Assembly: GCA_030272585.1 (NCBI GenBank)
Contig: BSYQ01000012.1
Location: forward strand, 1,054,001 to 1,118,000
Reading direction: 5' to 3'
Source: Bryopsis sp. KO-2023
Lineage: Eukaryota; Chlorophyta; Ulvophyceae; Bryopsidales; Bryopsidaceae
Length of the DNA stretch: 64,000 nucleotides
Shown: positions 29,938 to 41,688 of the stretch, one piece after another
Layout: every line of letters starts with the position of its first letter
Position numbering within the stretch: the stretch's first letter is position 1
Program-made: the position numbers and the translations under genes
The notes under the pieces: generated by a model
Seen by the model: the letters and a program-made list of their open reading frames with translations, nothing else
What the model was told of the DNA's origin: nothing
Databases searched by the model: none

Positions 29938-31768
29938 CTTGTTTTTTCGACTCCCACGTTCCGCGCACTCTGCGTCGAACGCTATTACGCTAGTAGCTTA
30001 CCCCACCACCTCTAAAACTTCGTTGACGGAACGATCGACACCGTGTCGCCTTTAAAACTTTACCTTAAACACCTTTAAACGGGAATCAGACCTAGGATGG
30101 GAGTGTTGGAGTTCGAAATCATCCGAGGGGAATCCATGGATTAAGGTAGTATGGAATATCATGATCACATACGTAGTACCAAAGGGTGAGGAAACTTTTA
30201 TTTTCACACCTTATTATATCTCAGTTTACGTCTCATCTAATGCTTTTTGCTACAACATTGCGGGATTATGCCACAATCTCGCGAAACTATTCCACAAACT
30301 GCCACTCGAAGCACAAAAGGAAAAAGAGGAATCGAGACCATGGACTGTAATGGTGCACGATTGGTGTCTTGCCAAGTGTGCCTTGAGACTGAAACACCTT
30401 CCATATTCACAAACATTAGGCAAGTCCATTGTGGGGGCGCCGAGTGCTTTCACTGCACGGACACCAACTCTCTACAAACAGAAAGGCAACAATAGTTGGG
30501 GAATAAGGCGAGAAAAACGCTTCAAGATGACGAGCCTTTGAGAAGGAAAACACAACACTAAAAGCGAAGGTAGAGTGATTGTAGGCAAAGGGGGGCAGGA
30601 ATTGACCCGAAACTATTAATTGGGCGAGAAAAGGGAAGACTTCTTTATTCAAGAATTGCAAGAAGTCAACCAGAATGTAATGGAATGCTATTCCATAGAT
30701 TTTGTAGGATTTTTCTCTCCTGCTCCCCGACCGAACAAAACTTTCCCGTAACGAGCATGACTTTAACTTGTTGAATAAGACTGAAAGTTCACAACTCTTT
30801 CAAGGACAAGAAAAACCTCATTCCAAGCATAGTTCGGGACTGATGAGTTCTTTGAATTGTTTGAAGAGCACGGCTTGAAAGTTTGAGGATAAGGGCTTTA
30901 TATATACAAGAACACGTCACGTAAACCAATATAAGCTTTACATTTCATTGGCACTGAGGCATGTAAGATTAAGAGAGAAGCTAGGCCATTAAACGAAACC
31001 GATAATGGATGTTAAGGCATAGAATTAACATCTTATGCATTTCTTACGCCATCATTCCTCAACTCATATGCACCTTCGCCATACCTTCATTATTGATTTC
31101 TATACATCAACTCTTTTCTTAAGCGGATGCCAACAAGAGAGGGATATTCTTCGACATATATAGCGCAAATAAATATATTCCAAGCTATTCAAAGAAGGTC
31201 ATTCCCTGATTAAATTTCGGCTGGCAAAGACTCTCGATACTGATTGGAGCGAATTGTGCATGCTAAGAACGAACGCAAGTTTGACTTAACGGCCATGTCA
31301 CACACATTATTCCAAGACCCCAATTGCTGACAATTGAATGTGAAATCATGGAAAGCCAATGCTTAAGACGCATTGAATAAGATATACAATTGGGGTCTTC
31401 ATGTTATCATTGGGTTTGTGACGATTGCAATTGACCATACGACTATTCTGATAGGAGTTTCAAGCAACATTTGCGACCAATAGGCACGCAGATGAGAAAC
31501 TACTAACGTCAAGACAAAACGAATATTTTCAAGCCAAAACTTTTCCTCGCCGGAACTAATTTTCACAGATCAAGAAAAAGAAGTTATTTTGGGGTACTGT
31601 ATAAAAATATTTGCACGAGAAATTAACTAGGAGGTAAGAGCTGGTATTTTGGGACCTCCAAGGGTCCCAAAACACCAGCTCCAGGGTGGGTGATCTAAAA
31701 TAGAGAGTCACAGTTCTTACGGTGCTTAGGGTGTTGCGGATAGATTTGGAAAGCATTTATGTTTACAA
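29938..31768. other. Intergenic region, mostly unassigned
   Basis: A short + frame at about 30,322-30,495 contains SCQVCLETE and VHCGGAECFHC. This Cys/His-rich fragment could be a zinc-finger exon or chance. A direct or inverted TTGGGACC motif surrounds 31,650-31,675 (GGGACCTCCAAGGGTCCC, a short palindrome). No other feature is supported. Confidence 0.35.
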
Positions 31769-31930
31769 TAGGGATGTTCAGCAATTCAACGATAGCACTA
31801 TTTCGACGTTATTACTAATCGAAATAGCGTCGTTGGGGCGAGTCGTGGGCGAAAACGATAGCAAAACACGCTATTTCGCTTAGTAATAACGTCGAAATAG
31901 TGCTATCGTTGAATTGCTGAACATCCCTAA
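31769..31930. mobile_element. Miniature inverted-repeat element with about 50-bp perfect terminal repeats
   Basis: The left arm starts TAGGGATGTTCAGCAATTC and continues to about 31,818. The right arm (about 31,880-31,930) is its perfect complement over about 50 bp. Only about 60 bp lies between. The ends fit a TA duplication (mariner/Stowaway type); no 8-bp duplication matches. Arms without mismatches suggest a young insertion. Confidence 0.85.
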
Positions 31931-33608
31931 TATCTATATATAAATTTAAAATTAATTACTCAAAAAGTCTTGGAAAAAACACTGTTATGCCCCAGCAAAG
32001 GGGGTTACCTATGAAGAAGCTCTCCACCTGATTTCCAGCCCCAAAGGTCACTCCCTTTCAGCAATGACACCAGTGTTTCGACTTGGACCCCCAACGAAGA
32101 ATTCTGTCGAGCAGTCCAGACGGTGCCTCCAATCAGGGAAATAAATTGCCAGCAGCTTCCGGGTTCCCGAAGCCTCCAGTAACCACACGAAGCGAATCAT
32201 GCACAAAAACAGACAAGACGAGGTCAAGGCGCGCAAACAAACAGGAGGAACTGATGCGAAGAAACACGACCTTCTCTTTTTGAACACTCACGCACATCCT
32301 CAAGCTTCCTCGTCCACGGAGCCAAATTCCATGAGTCGCCGCACCCTAGCCAACTAAGACGTAGAAGAACAGAGGTGCCAGGAGCGAAGTTGCCCGCCTT
32401 TTCCCGTGAAGCGAGAGTTAGCAGAAGAAGACCTGTGCAAAACTAAGTCATGCGCTCTCCTTTCGAATAAAACCAAAATAACCAAAAAAAAGGCGTCGTT
32501 GTGGTATCACGTAATTAGTGATCAAGCAATGATCACGTTACCTGTCGAGCCCTGCTTGCTCCACAGCACTAGTGAGGGATTCTTGGACTTGATTCAGGGG
32601 TCGATTGCATGGACTGCCAATCAGCCTGTTTCTCTTTCCAATGAATTGTGATCCAGCAAAGACGTTGCAGTGCATGACGTCAATGGCTGCATCTGACATT
32701 TTCTGGACACTTTTGTTTCAACACCCCTCGAGGCAGTTTCATTTACACAACAAACTCAGACAATCAAGCAGTCCGACATCGCTGTTCATCCCATTCACAA
32801 CGTACCACATATAACAATGCTTTTGCAAGGCCTTCGCAAAAAAAAAGGGCATGAAAACATTATATTATAACCAAATCATGTACACAAAATGATCCCTGCA
32901 AGATTGATCAGGGAAGAAAATCACTTATTCGCTTTAAACAAAATATCCTAACAGTATCCCAAAAAGAAAAGGAGCATGGTGAGGTGGAGGGAGCCCAGTC
33001 TGACTCCAATCAGAAAACTGACAATCATTCTTATTCTGTACCTCCGCTCCTGATAACAATAATAAGTGCAAAAACCTATTGAGCCCCCTACAGCTTGAAT
33101 TCATCCATCGGTAACACAAGAAGAAAAAAAAACTAGTTCAAAAGAGCAAGGCTCTGCCCTGATATTCACTTGTTCAAAGCTTCTTCGTTCTGAAAAAGTC
33201 GCCTCGCATCAACCAATCCTACGCCCCGAAACAAAGGTTAAACTTGACAAAAATATATACTTATCATATATACATACATATCTTTCCATGTTACATACCA
33301 ACAGACAGCCAAAAAAATAATTCATTGAGCTGAAGACCTTTCTTCAGAACAGTTATATTTCTTGGCTGAGCTTTGTTTGAAAACAGGAGCCCTACAAAAG
33401 CCCTCAAAACTTTCAAAAAAGAGTGTTTTCTGCTTCACAGGTGCAATTGCAGTTTCACAGTAGGGGTTTCTCTTTTCGAGCTTCTTGGCGGTCTGTGAGT
33501 TGGAACATTTTTCCGTCATGGAAAAAGGAGTATGATGAACTTGGGCAATTCACGAAAATCCAGTCCCTATAGACACCAAAAACTTTCACAGGAGATGGCC
33601 CGTACCGT
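31931..33608. other. Intergenic region, possible unresolved exons on -
   Basis: No gene can be modelled. Frames at 32,048-32,287 (-) and 32,406-32,651 (+) have no recognisable motif. A TATATACATACATAT stretch lies at about 33,255-33,285. The gene starting at 34,202 ends just after this region. Confidence 0.4.
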
Positions 33609-34202
33609 TTAACGACCCCCTGGCTGACCGGGCTGGCCAGGACCGCCGCCGCGTCCTCCCGCGCCACCATGACCTCCACCGCCACCACCACGTCCACCAG
33701 CGCCGCCGCCGCCACCGCAAGCGTCGCAATTGCACCAGCACACGTTGTAGTCCCAGCAGGAGCGGTTGCAATTCCATTTCGCCCTGTGCCATTCGCAATC
33801 TGCGCGAGGTTCCAAAACACCACGTTGGTCCAAAGTTTTTTCTGTTTTATTTTTCTAAAGCGAAAAATAACGATGGAACGACGTTTACCATGCCAATCGC
33901 AATGACCAGCGTGCGCCAAGCCGCGCACTGCGCCGATTCGCGATAATGGCTGGCTACCTGGGCATGCAGAACACAAGTAAGGTTTTCAATCTTTCCCACG
34001 CAATTCTACCGCCGCACTGTGCATTCGAAGGAACGTTTTCAACATCAACGCGCGTGGAACTAGGCCTTCCCCACACACCCCCTGAAACACGGCCTGCGAC
34101 GACTCCACTTTTCTTTGCCCTACCTCCCATATTCTCGTCGGCGATCGCAACAACTGCTCCAGCAAGGAAAAGAGCCGCCAGGAAAATGCACACAGAACGC
34201 AT
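33609..34202 (-). CDS. Secreted Cys-rich protein with Gly-rich tail, three exons
   Basis: Exons on - at 34202-34124, 33957-33889 and 33799-33609 join in phase (carry 1 at both introns) to 112 residues. The signal peptide MRSVCIFLAALFLAGAVVA is followed by a short linker, then a Cys/Trp/His-rich core (HCDWHDCEWHRAKWNCNR, CWDYNVCWCNCDACG, with eight Cys). After that comes a low-complexity tail of Gly with Arg and His ending in GPGQPGQPGGR. It probably acts outside the cell or in the wall, with Cys pairing in the core. The Cys spacing matches no family I can name. The other frames over the Gly-rich part are shadows. Confidence 0.85.
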
Positions 34203-35731
34203 CGTGAAAGCCCTTTCGGTGGAAAGACGGTATCAGAGAGAGGCGTGTCGAATCGAAAAAACTCTTGCGATGTTTTGTTGTGGGGACGAAGCCCAAAATA
34301 TATTCCCTCATGAAAATAGCCACGTGGAGTCGAACGCCCACAGTGTCATGTCAGCGATTCTCGATCGTCGTTTCAGTCCCAACAAAAGAAAGCGAAACGC
34401 ACAGGTAATCCTGGAACGGTGGACCTCGTACCTCGGCCATCATTTTGTGTGGGGTTTGATTCTACCTTTCTCTTTCCTAGCTTTGCTTTGGAGCCACTGT
34501 TGAACACAGTTGGTGCTTCCGTTTTCCTCTTGAAAAGGCCTGGACGTTTTCGCTGATTTTTTTTGTACAGAAATACACATCTTTGGGCGTTCCTTGGGTT
34601 TTGATATTTCCAGCTACGATTTGGTTAGTCTTAATACATCTGAGCGTAGCTGACCGACAAAACATGCAAAATCGAAATTCCATGTTCAGATTTACCTCCT
34701 TTTTTTTATCTGGTAACTCTCAAAATGTTCGACCAAGGCAGCTCAGCCCATGTGCGAAGATGGCTCTTGGTAATATGCAATATGAAAATACCCACATGCA
34801 ATTTGAATATCCACCAGGCAAAATGAAATGAAATGGAGTATTAAATGCTGAGGACTGAAGTCGGCGACCGGCGAACTGCTCCAAGGGATCAATCAATCCA
34901 ATACGAGACTCTTGCATCAGATCCACAGCAAATTTGTGGTCTTTTAAACAGCTGCATATGCACCCAGGTTGGTTCAGGCTGTTTGTTTTTTTACATGATC
35001 AGGTCATCGTTAATTCAGAAATCGTTCTCCACCCATTCTCCGAAGGAAAAAAAAATTTAATAATATAATAATAAGGGTCCTGTCGATTTTTTTTTTCCAA
35101 ACTCACCATCTCTCCAAACAAAAAAGTGCTGGTCTTGTTGTCTTGGAACATCATTCCTCAAGATCGAATGCTAAAAATAGGAATCTAAAAATAAAAAAGG
35201 GTTGAAAAGAAAAGAAAAAAAAAAACACTTGGTTCATGTTACAAACCATGGGAGGACTGCCTGCACAACCCCGGCCCATGTTTTTCGGTTGATCCTTCAA
35301 TCTTGATTTCTACAATTGTTCCTAAAAATAAAAGTCGATTTTCTCGAAATCCCCCCTCTCCTGCCCAAAAACCTCGTCACACACAGCAGAAAAAACAAAG
35401 AACATGTGAAAAATTCGTTATCATAGGTTCATTTTTTATTTGTTTGAGGAGATATCTAACCAATGAAAAAAAAAAGTCTGATCTTCCAGTGAATTCACCA
35501 TTTTTCCCCTTCCCCCCCCCCCCCCCCGCATTTTGCTGGTCAAAATCTGGAGCATCCTTATTCTTTGAACCCCCCCTCCAGTAAAGTTAAGGAGAAAAAA
35601 AACTGTGCATGTATCGATAAAAAAGACAAACCATATCGATAACAGCATCCATCCATTTTTTTGTTTTGGTTTTTTTGGTGTGTTTTTTTCAACCTAAACA
35701 CGTTTTAATTGTTAAATGACCACGAACAGTC
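34203..35731. other. Intergenic region
   Basis: No supported gene. It includes the upstream region of the - gene starting at 34,202, T-runs near 35,080 and a C-run of 17 at 35,511-35,527. Confidence 0.45.
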
Positions 35732-36372
35732 CTATTTAACGCCATTTTTCTTCATTGATTTTTTGGATGGCGTTGCTTCAGTGGGGCTCTTCAATCTGTC
35801 ACATCGTTTATCGAATGGGGACCTGGGAGGAGATTTGCAAACCACCGGTGGGGGCATTTCGTCGATGGGGATTGTCCATGATATTTTCACCCCAACCTCC
35901 CAGCACACTATGGAATGAGAGCCATTTCCCTGCAAAAAAAGAGTAATAAATATATATCTGAAAATATATCCTGAGTATGTCAAGATGGTACAACAACTCT
36001 ATTTTCACTTTTGTTTTCTTTTTCCCTTTCCCTTTCCTCAAACTTTTCGTTTTTTTTTTTTTTGAAGCAGCATCTTTCTTCATGTGTGTTTTGGATGTAC
36101 GAGCAGCCAATTAGACCATTGGGCCGTTGCATGCAATCATGGCGATCGGTTCCTTTTTTTTCCGCACCAGAAAGGCACGATCAGCTGGCATCGCGCTCTT
36201 CCTTCGGACCAATCTGGTGGCGGCGGGGCGTAAATCGTGATTCTGGATCTCTACAACTAATCAGCTTATAAGCGATGATCAACGAACGCCTGGTCCTTCT
36301 TCCCTGCAAACGCGCGCAACACAGAAAGAACGATTTCAAAAGGTCGCTGGCAGACAAGCCTTGGCGGCGCAA
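35732..36372 (-). CDS. Tentative multi-exon gene with Cys-containing exons
   Basis: The last exon is about 35,929-35,732 (acceptor TTTGCAG), encoding GNGSHSIVCWEVGVKISWT, then PPPVVCKSPPRSPFDKRC, then a Lys/Ser tail ending KKNGVK. Upstream, about 36,165-36,075, a frame encodes RHDCMQRPNGLIGCSYIQN then HEERCCF, which looks like a Cys-rich extracellular exon. Further upstream the frame at 36,372-36,181 (LLKSFFLCCARLQ...) may hold the start. The joins between these pieces were not resolved, so extent and product are uncertain. No family recognised. Confidence 0.35.
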
Positions 36373-36708
36373 ACGAAGACAAGAATGTGCGGGGGGGGGG
36401 ACTGTTTGTGTTTTTCTATTTCCCCCCGAGTTGGACCAGCGGAGACGAACAGAGCTGCAAAATTAGAGCACGAGTGGCGGTGTGTTGTCATGAACCTACT
36501 TGGACTTCCTTTTTTTTTCGCCCCTGCTTGGAACCCGATCCCTCTAAAAACCTAAAAGATTTCCTCTCCGAAAAAAGAATAACTGGAATTGTATCGACGG
36601 TGACAAGACGAATTTAGTACTACATCGTCCAATGCCCAGTAGGTTCGACACCAACAAGAACCCAGACGGAAGATCTACATTTATGTGGGCCGGGGTTGGC
36701 TCGCTTGT

Positions 36709-36762
36709 AATAGGAGAATATTTCTCCTACACAATGTAATTGATGTTTGTTTGTTTGTTTGG
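36709..36762 (+). repeat. Short dispersed repeat: GGAGAATATTTCTCC hairpin plus (TTTG)n, copy 1
   Basis: AATAGGAGAATATTTCTCC is a perfect short hairpin, followed by TACACAATGTAATTGATG and several TTTG units. The same arrangement recurs at 40,350-40,407 and 53,222-53,277, with a partial copy at about 36,967-37,000 (CTCCACAATGTAATTTGATG plus TTTG). Constant head with simple-repeat tail suggests a short retroposon. Confidence 0.7.
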
Positions 36763-38153
36763 CTCGCTTGTTTGAGGTTCATAAAAGCGAGGTGTTTTGT
36801 CCATCGCCGTGAAAAGATCGAATAATGGTGCTGTCGGTCGTCCGTTCAAAGCATCATGCATGATATGCGTCATATGACGAGATTGATTGATTGATTGCCA
36901 CAAGGAGGTCCTGTGGATTTTGTAGTTTATGTTTGTTTGTTTGTTGTTCGTTTCTTTGGATTTTATTCTCCTCCACAATGTAATTTGATGTTTGTTTGTT
37001 TTGATTTTCACAAACAAACAAAAACATTGTGTTTTTTTTGGATTTTCACATGTCGAGTCAAGTGAAGGGCGAATGAATCATAGGAGATCGGATTTTCTCC
37101 TTCACAATGTTAGGAAGCTGCTTTGATTTGATTTGATTTGAAACAAACAAACAAACAAGATTACCTACAGCAAAAGAGAGCCATCAGCCTGCATGATGCT
37201 GAAAGATAACATGGGGAAAGTTGTACTGAGTGGAGGATCAGATTGGAACTCGTTAGCCTAAGGATTTATATCAACCCTGAGGGGTGATATTCCGAGAAGG
37301 AGAATCAACTCGACAACTCGACCACCACGTGAGAAAAAGCACTGGGGCTTCTCACCTGAACATGTCGAAATCTCAGTAGTGGTTGTCAGTATCTAGAACA
37401 GAGCACTAATTATGTCAAAACCATGCATGTAGAGATTGAGACTTCATTTATCTTAAAGGACATGGCATTTTTATGGTTCAATTCATGAGAAATATGGAAA
37501 TGAAATGCACATTCGATGGGGATCCATGAGAAAAAGAAGCACCCTCCTGACCCTGATGGGCAAACAAACAGGTGTACAAAAAACAAAACTACATTGTGGA
37601 GGAAATGTTGGTTGTCTAGTTTTTTTCATAGAAAAAAAGGTCCAAGAAAAACTGCGTTACCACACAGACCACCTAACTCCAGAGAATCAGCCCGACAAGC
37701 CTCCCACAAACAGATCACCATCGTCACCAGAAAAAAAATATATAATACAGTAATATATTTTGAATTTGCAATGCCCCTCAGAAAATCTCACCACCTGTAC
37801 AAAATGCACTGCACATGTGCAGTGCATTTTCATTGCCAACAATTACGAAACAGCAAAAGAGGTCATCCGCCCCCATGATGTACGACAGCCCCAACCCCCC
37901 CAGAATTTCACTTCGCTTCAGAAAACGAGAAAGGAAGAGAAAACTCTTAACAAAAGTTTACTCCCAAAAAACATCACAAGCAATCTTTTTTTTTTTCAAC
38001 TCTGCAATCGGTTTCTTTCCATGTATCTGGAAATATCATGAGCGTCGAAACATATTCATCCACGACCTCACCAAGATACATTTCCTGGCAGTTGCCCGCT
38101 TCGTACGACGATCAACTCGACCGAAAAATGAACCGTTCAAGCGATCACACGCC
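36763..38153. other. Intergenic region with partial TTTG-type repeats
   Basis: Carries further partial copies of the short repeat (about 36,967-37,000; 37,095-37,150 with TTCACAATGTTAG and ATTTGATTTGATTTG) and AAAC runs in the other orientation (37,141-37,158). The palindrome AAATGCACTGCACATGTGCA lies near 37,801. No gene supported. Confidence 0.45.
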
Positions 38154-38711
38154 TCACCGAGCGCCATTCTCCTTCAAAATACGTATCATCTCGAGTCGCC
38201 CATATTCCTCAGCAATTTGAAGCGGCGTGTTGCCCTCATCATCCACAACGTTGACATCTGCACCGGCTTTAATCAGCGCCTCAACGACCCTCTTCAACGG
38301 CTCAGTGCTCCTTCGGGAATAAAGCGCTGCGAAATGCAGAGGTGCCTTCGAATTTGGATCAAAAGGAGTGTCTTTATTGCCACCATCGACATATTTCACG
38401 TTCGGGTTTGCTCCAGCTCCCAACAACACCTCGCTTACTAAATCTTGCTTAAAGAAGGAGGCAATGGCCAAAGGAGTGTTTCCTGCGTTGTCCATCGCTT
38501 CGATGTCGGCCCCAGCATCAAGAAGAGCCTGGAAAGGTGCAGGGAATCCAAACTTTGACGCCAAGTGCATGGGGGTGAATCCTTGATCATCTCTAGCTTC
38601 CAACTCCGCCCCGTTCTCGACCAAAGTCTTGATACTGAACTTAACGACATCTCCAGTACCCATGGTAGCCGCCCAATGCAGCGCAGTCCAGCCGTTGACT
38701 GTTTCGTGCAC
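38154..38711 (-). CDS. Ankyrin-repeat protein, 3' exon
   Basis: This frame on - encodes about five ankyrin repeats: GWTALHWAATMG, QGFTPMHLASKFG, AGNTPLAIASFF, SKAPLHFAALY and EGNTPLQIAEEYG. Each is followed by the usual LLxxGAD-type turn (NGAELEARD, AGADIEAMD, AGANPNVKY, AGADVNVVD). The stop follows ILKENGAR at 38,154. The frame runs upstream to an acceptor-like GACGTAG near 38,730, giving CSEKYVHETVNGW, so there is at least one 5' exon I could not place. It is probably a protein-binding scaffold. A longer repeat linker (YVDGGNKDTPFDPN) separates repeats three and four. Confidence 0.85.
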   Translation of the reverse strand: MHETVNGWTALHWAATMGTGDVVKFSIKTLVENGAELEARDDQGFTPMHLASKFGFPAPFQALLDAGADIEAMDNAGNTPLAIASFFKQDLVSEVLLGAGANPNVKYVDGGNKDTPFDPNSKAPLHFAALYSRRSTEPLKRVVEALIKAGADVNVVDDEGNTPLQIAEEYGRLEMIRILKENGAR

Positions 38712-38968
38712 ATACTTTTCGGAACACCTACGTCACCACTGTTTCAATCAGAAATACGAGGTATGACCAGCGTGCATGTAAACAAAAAAGATCTTAAGTA
38801 CCTCGCCATCACTTTGTTGCGTGCAGGTGTGTACTTTAGTATTTTATCACCGCACAGACAGGGTTTTGGCTCGGAGGATGAACACTCTTGATCTATGTCA
38901 TGAAAGCTACCTGGGGGGGGGTCCGTAAAAAATTAAAAAAAATCATACCATCTCTGCAAGAAGCTCAC

Positions 38969-40150
38969 TCACAGTCTGTAGGCCAAGGCACCAAGCATTT
39001 CCCCCTGAACAGGTGCAACGCTCAAGATGCTGCACGATCCCTCGAAGCATAAACCGAGAAGGACGTTTGAGTGGTTTGGGTATTCAATGTTTGGAGGTTC
39101 CACCAAAATTTCCCCCTCCGCCAATGGAGACGGTGGTGGGACTGATAATGAACACCCGAAGAATGGCATGCATTGCTGTGTGAGACGCCGGCCTGTCCCC
39201 AATGTTCTACCTGTTGAAACACAATTCAAACTTGTTAAGCGGATTCACACAGTGTGGAGGGAAAAGATGGTCTTATTTTGCAGTAATTCTGGCCTCCATT
39301 TTCAATCAAAAATTATAATCCACAGCAAAAGAGAGCCATCAATCTCCATAATGCTGAAATAGATACAACCCTCCCCCCTCAGCAATGTGAACCTGGGGTT
39401 CATTTTGTACACCACTGTAATTTGTCAAAAACTTGTGCTGACCAGAGGAGCAGCTGGAGAGAAGGTTACATGCATCTTCGAGAGGTACTCTACACGCTGT
39501 CCCAAAATCAACCGAGGGGATCGGGACCACAGCAGAGGAGGTCGTCCACAATCTGTCTATGGTTGTCTGACACAAGAAGTCCACCCTGAGCAAAAACAAA
39601 CAAACAGATGACGATGCTGGAATGAAAATGTAATTTCAGTCAAGCTTATTTAGAAAGGGTAGGATGAATCACAGAATCTTGGAGTATGAACTCTTAGCCA
39701 CCATTGACTCGCTTCTCGAAAGGCAGCGAAACGCACCCCCCTTTTGTCACCCGCAAACAAGAAAAAGGGGTCGCCATAATATTTTCTAATTAGGGCAGCA
39801 CTGGTTAGAGATTGAAACTACCCGAGGCGGTCTCTTGCAGCTTGATCGTCCGCGTTGCCCCCTGGCTCAAATCCTGACCTCACCCATATGAAAGCACCAA
39901 GGTCACCAGGTGGCGGCGGACCTTGGACATCAGCGAAACGATCAGGCAGACCACTTACACGCAAAACGATCTTTTCCGACCTGTTCATACGAACTCGCCC
40001 CTTTCGGATTGCATGCGTTAAGTCGTAGTGACCTCTTCTGTCTAGCCACGGAAAGCATTAGATACCTGAGTCGCAGTCCTGTTCTTCCTGGGCAGTGACG
40101 CTGATGAGCAGAATGGCGGCGCTGACAGCCGCGAGTGAGGCACTGTGCAT
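38969..40150 (-). CDS. Secreted protein gene, copy A (multi-exon, model partly resolved)
   Basis: On -, exon 1 starts at 40,150: MHSASLAAVSAAILLISVTA is a signal peptide, followed by QEEQDCDS. A frame continuing to 39,819 contains GHYDLTHAIRKGRVRMN and PGDLGAFIWVRSGFEPGG, then donor GTAGTT. A middle exon near 39,590-39,430 (acceptor TTGCTCAG) encodes VDFLCQTTIDRLW and FGTACRVPLEDAC. The last exon, 39,175-38,969 (acceptor CACACAG), encodes QCMPFFGCSLSVPPP ... GLCFEGSCSILS and ends LGALAYRL. Between the signal exon and the next block lies an in-frame TAA; removing a 24-nt GT-AG stretch there restores the frame (see findings). Secreted and Cys-containing, with no known family. Broken paralogues lie at 55.9-57.0 and 60.8-61.2 kb. 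Confidence 0.55.
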
Positions 40151-40349
40151 GGTGGCCGGTGTGTTGTGTTGAATCGCGAAAAGATTTTGTGAGGGGAAAG
40201 TTGCCTGGCTGCAACGCCACAAACCTCAAAAAGGCTTGCTTGTGGCAGTTTGAGATCTGACCGGGAAGATCTTGGTGTCTTGTTGTGTTACGATGGGATC
40301 AATTCTAAGTGACAATGGCTTAAGGTGTGTTGGGCCGATGCTTCTCGCC

Positions 40350-40407
40350 AATAGGAGAGCGGCATCTCCTACACAATGTAAATGATGTTTGTTTGTTTGT
40401 TTGCTTC
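40350..40407 (+). repeat. Short dispersed hairpin plus (TTTG)n repeat, copy 2
   Basis: AATAGGAGAGCGGCATCTCC, then TACACAATGTAAATGATG and TTTG units. It is missing from the paralogous place in block B, where the flanks join directly near 57,190, so it is an insertion in copy A only. A segment with TTCTCGCCAA is duplicated on both sides (about 40,339 and 40,402), compatible with a target duplication. Confidence 0.7.
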
Positions 40408-41192
40408 TCGCCAACAAGGTGATAATCAAATCAAATCATGATTACACACGAAAGGTGATAAAATCACCACCACCACAAAACAAACAAACAAACAAACAAA
40501 CATCCAATTGCCTTGTGGACGACAATCGCCACATTCCAATTCAACACCAACCTCGAAAAATCTCCAAACTGCAAAATCCAAAATCAGCACACACACAACT
40601 AATTTACGTCTGGAGGTGGCATCCCTGGAGCAATATGACCTAGTGGATGAACAAGGGGAGGTTGCCTGGTTCACTGACCAAGAGATTTCAAATATATATA
40701 AGACTTGAAGGGTACCCACCCCCTCCAAAAAAAAAAACGCAATGAAGAAGCAGAATAAATGCGAAATGGTTCGAAAAAGTAGTTTTTGAGAGATGAGAGA
40801 TGAGGAAATCTGTCAACCAAAAAAAGTGCTTTTGAAGGGGGGGGGGGGGGTTAATACACATCGATGGATGTGTATACTTTCGCGAAAGTCTCGATGTGTG
40901 TTTTCTTAATAAGAATAGAGTTGAATTTGGGGTAGCTGGGAAAACATATGGGTGAACAATAATAATAATTGTAATTTAGAGTGGTCTGCTTTGATATCGG
41001 AGTTTGAGAGAGACAGAAAAATGCTGGAAGAAAAAAGGAAATAAGTTTCCTTTTGGAGGGAGGTTGACTTCAGACTGTTTTCTCTGCCCTTTGCAAGGAT
41101 TGCAGATTGGGGGCTGGAAAAGAAACTTGCATTGACTGGGGCAGTGCTTTTTACCGATTTGCAAGTTGTCCAGAATCATCATTTTGTTCTAG

Positions 41193-41688
41193 AAGCTAAT
41201 TACACAAGTCCGTATTTATGTCCACAATCCATCAACCTCAAACCCAATACTATGTCTACCCTCGATCAAAAGCAAAAGAATCAAACGACAAAGAAGATCG
41301 CTCCAAAAAAGCGTTACCCTGAGGCCGATGTAAAGAAAGAGAGAGCTGCTGCCACGCTCTTTCAACAACAACTGAAACCGGGAGGTCTTGACAAGTCGCA
41401 ACTGCGCGAGATAAAGAACGAATCAAATGACCACTGTCCGAAGAAAACCCGCCAAAAGACTCGGCCGCAAAACAGATAAAATCAAACCCCAAACGATGAC
41501 ATTTCTCAGCCACTTGAGCCTTGCGATCCAGAAGCTGGTAGGCCCTGAGTCGGATCAGCGTTCGATTTGGGTTGTTTTGTTTAGGGTTCTGCCAGATGAG
41601 CCGCGGGATCCGCCGCCCCGCCCGACGGGGCGGCGGGCCTGTTGCGGAGTCTGGGTGGCTTCTTCGCGTGTAATTATGTTATGTTATG
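41193..41688 (+). mobile_element. 496-bp insertion with 11-bp target duplication, carrying a small open frame
   Basis: Flanked by the perfect 11-bp direct repeat TTTTGTTCTAG (41,182-41,192 and 41,689-41,699). Block B at about 57,985 has the single uninterrupted site. The insert begins with AAGC and a 55-bp segment (41,197-41,251) also found, inverted, as a separate 55-bp insertion at 52,949-53,003. A 75-codon frame follows. Long target duplication and lack of inverted repeats suggest insertion by a LINE-type reverse transcriptase. Confidence 0.8.
41252..41479 (+). CDS. Small Lys-rich protein frame within the 496-bp insertion
   Basis: 75 codons, MSTLDQKQKNQTTKKIAPKK onward, very rich in Lys, Gln and Arg and without hydrophobic core. 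The ATG follows directly on the shared 55-bp segment, which would make that segment its leader. It could be a retrocopied mRNA (5' part) of a basic nuclear or ribosomal-type protein. I recognise no family. Confidence 0.45.
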   Translation: MSTLDQKQKNQTTKKIAPKKRYPEADVKKERAAATLFQQQLKPGGLDKSQLREIKNESNDHCPKKTRQKTRPQNR

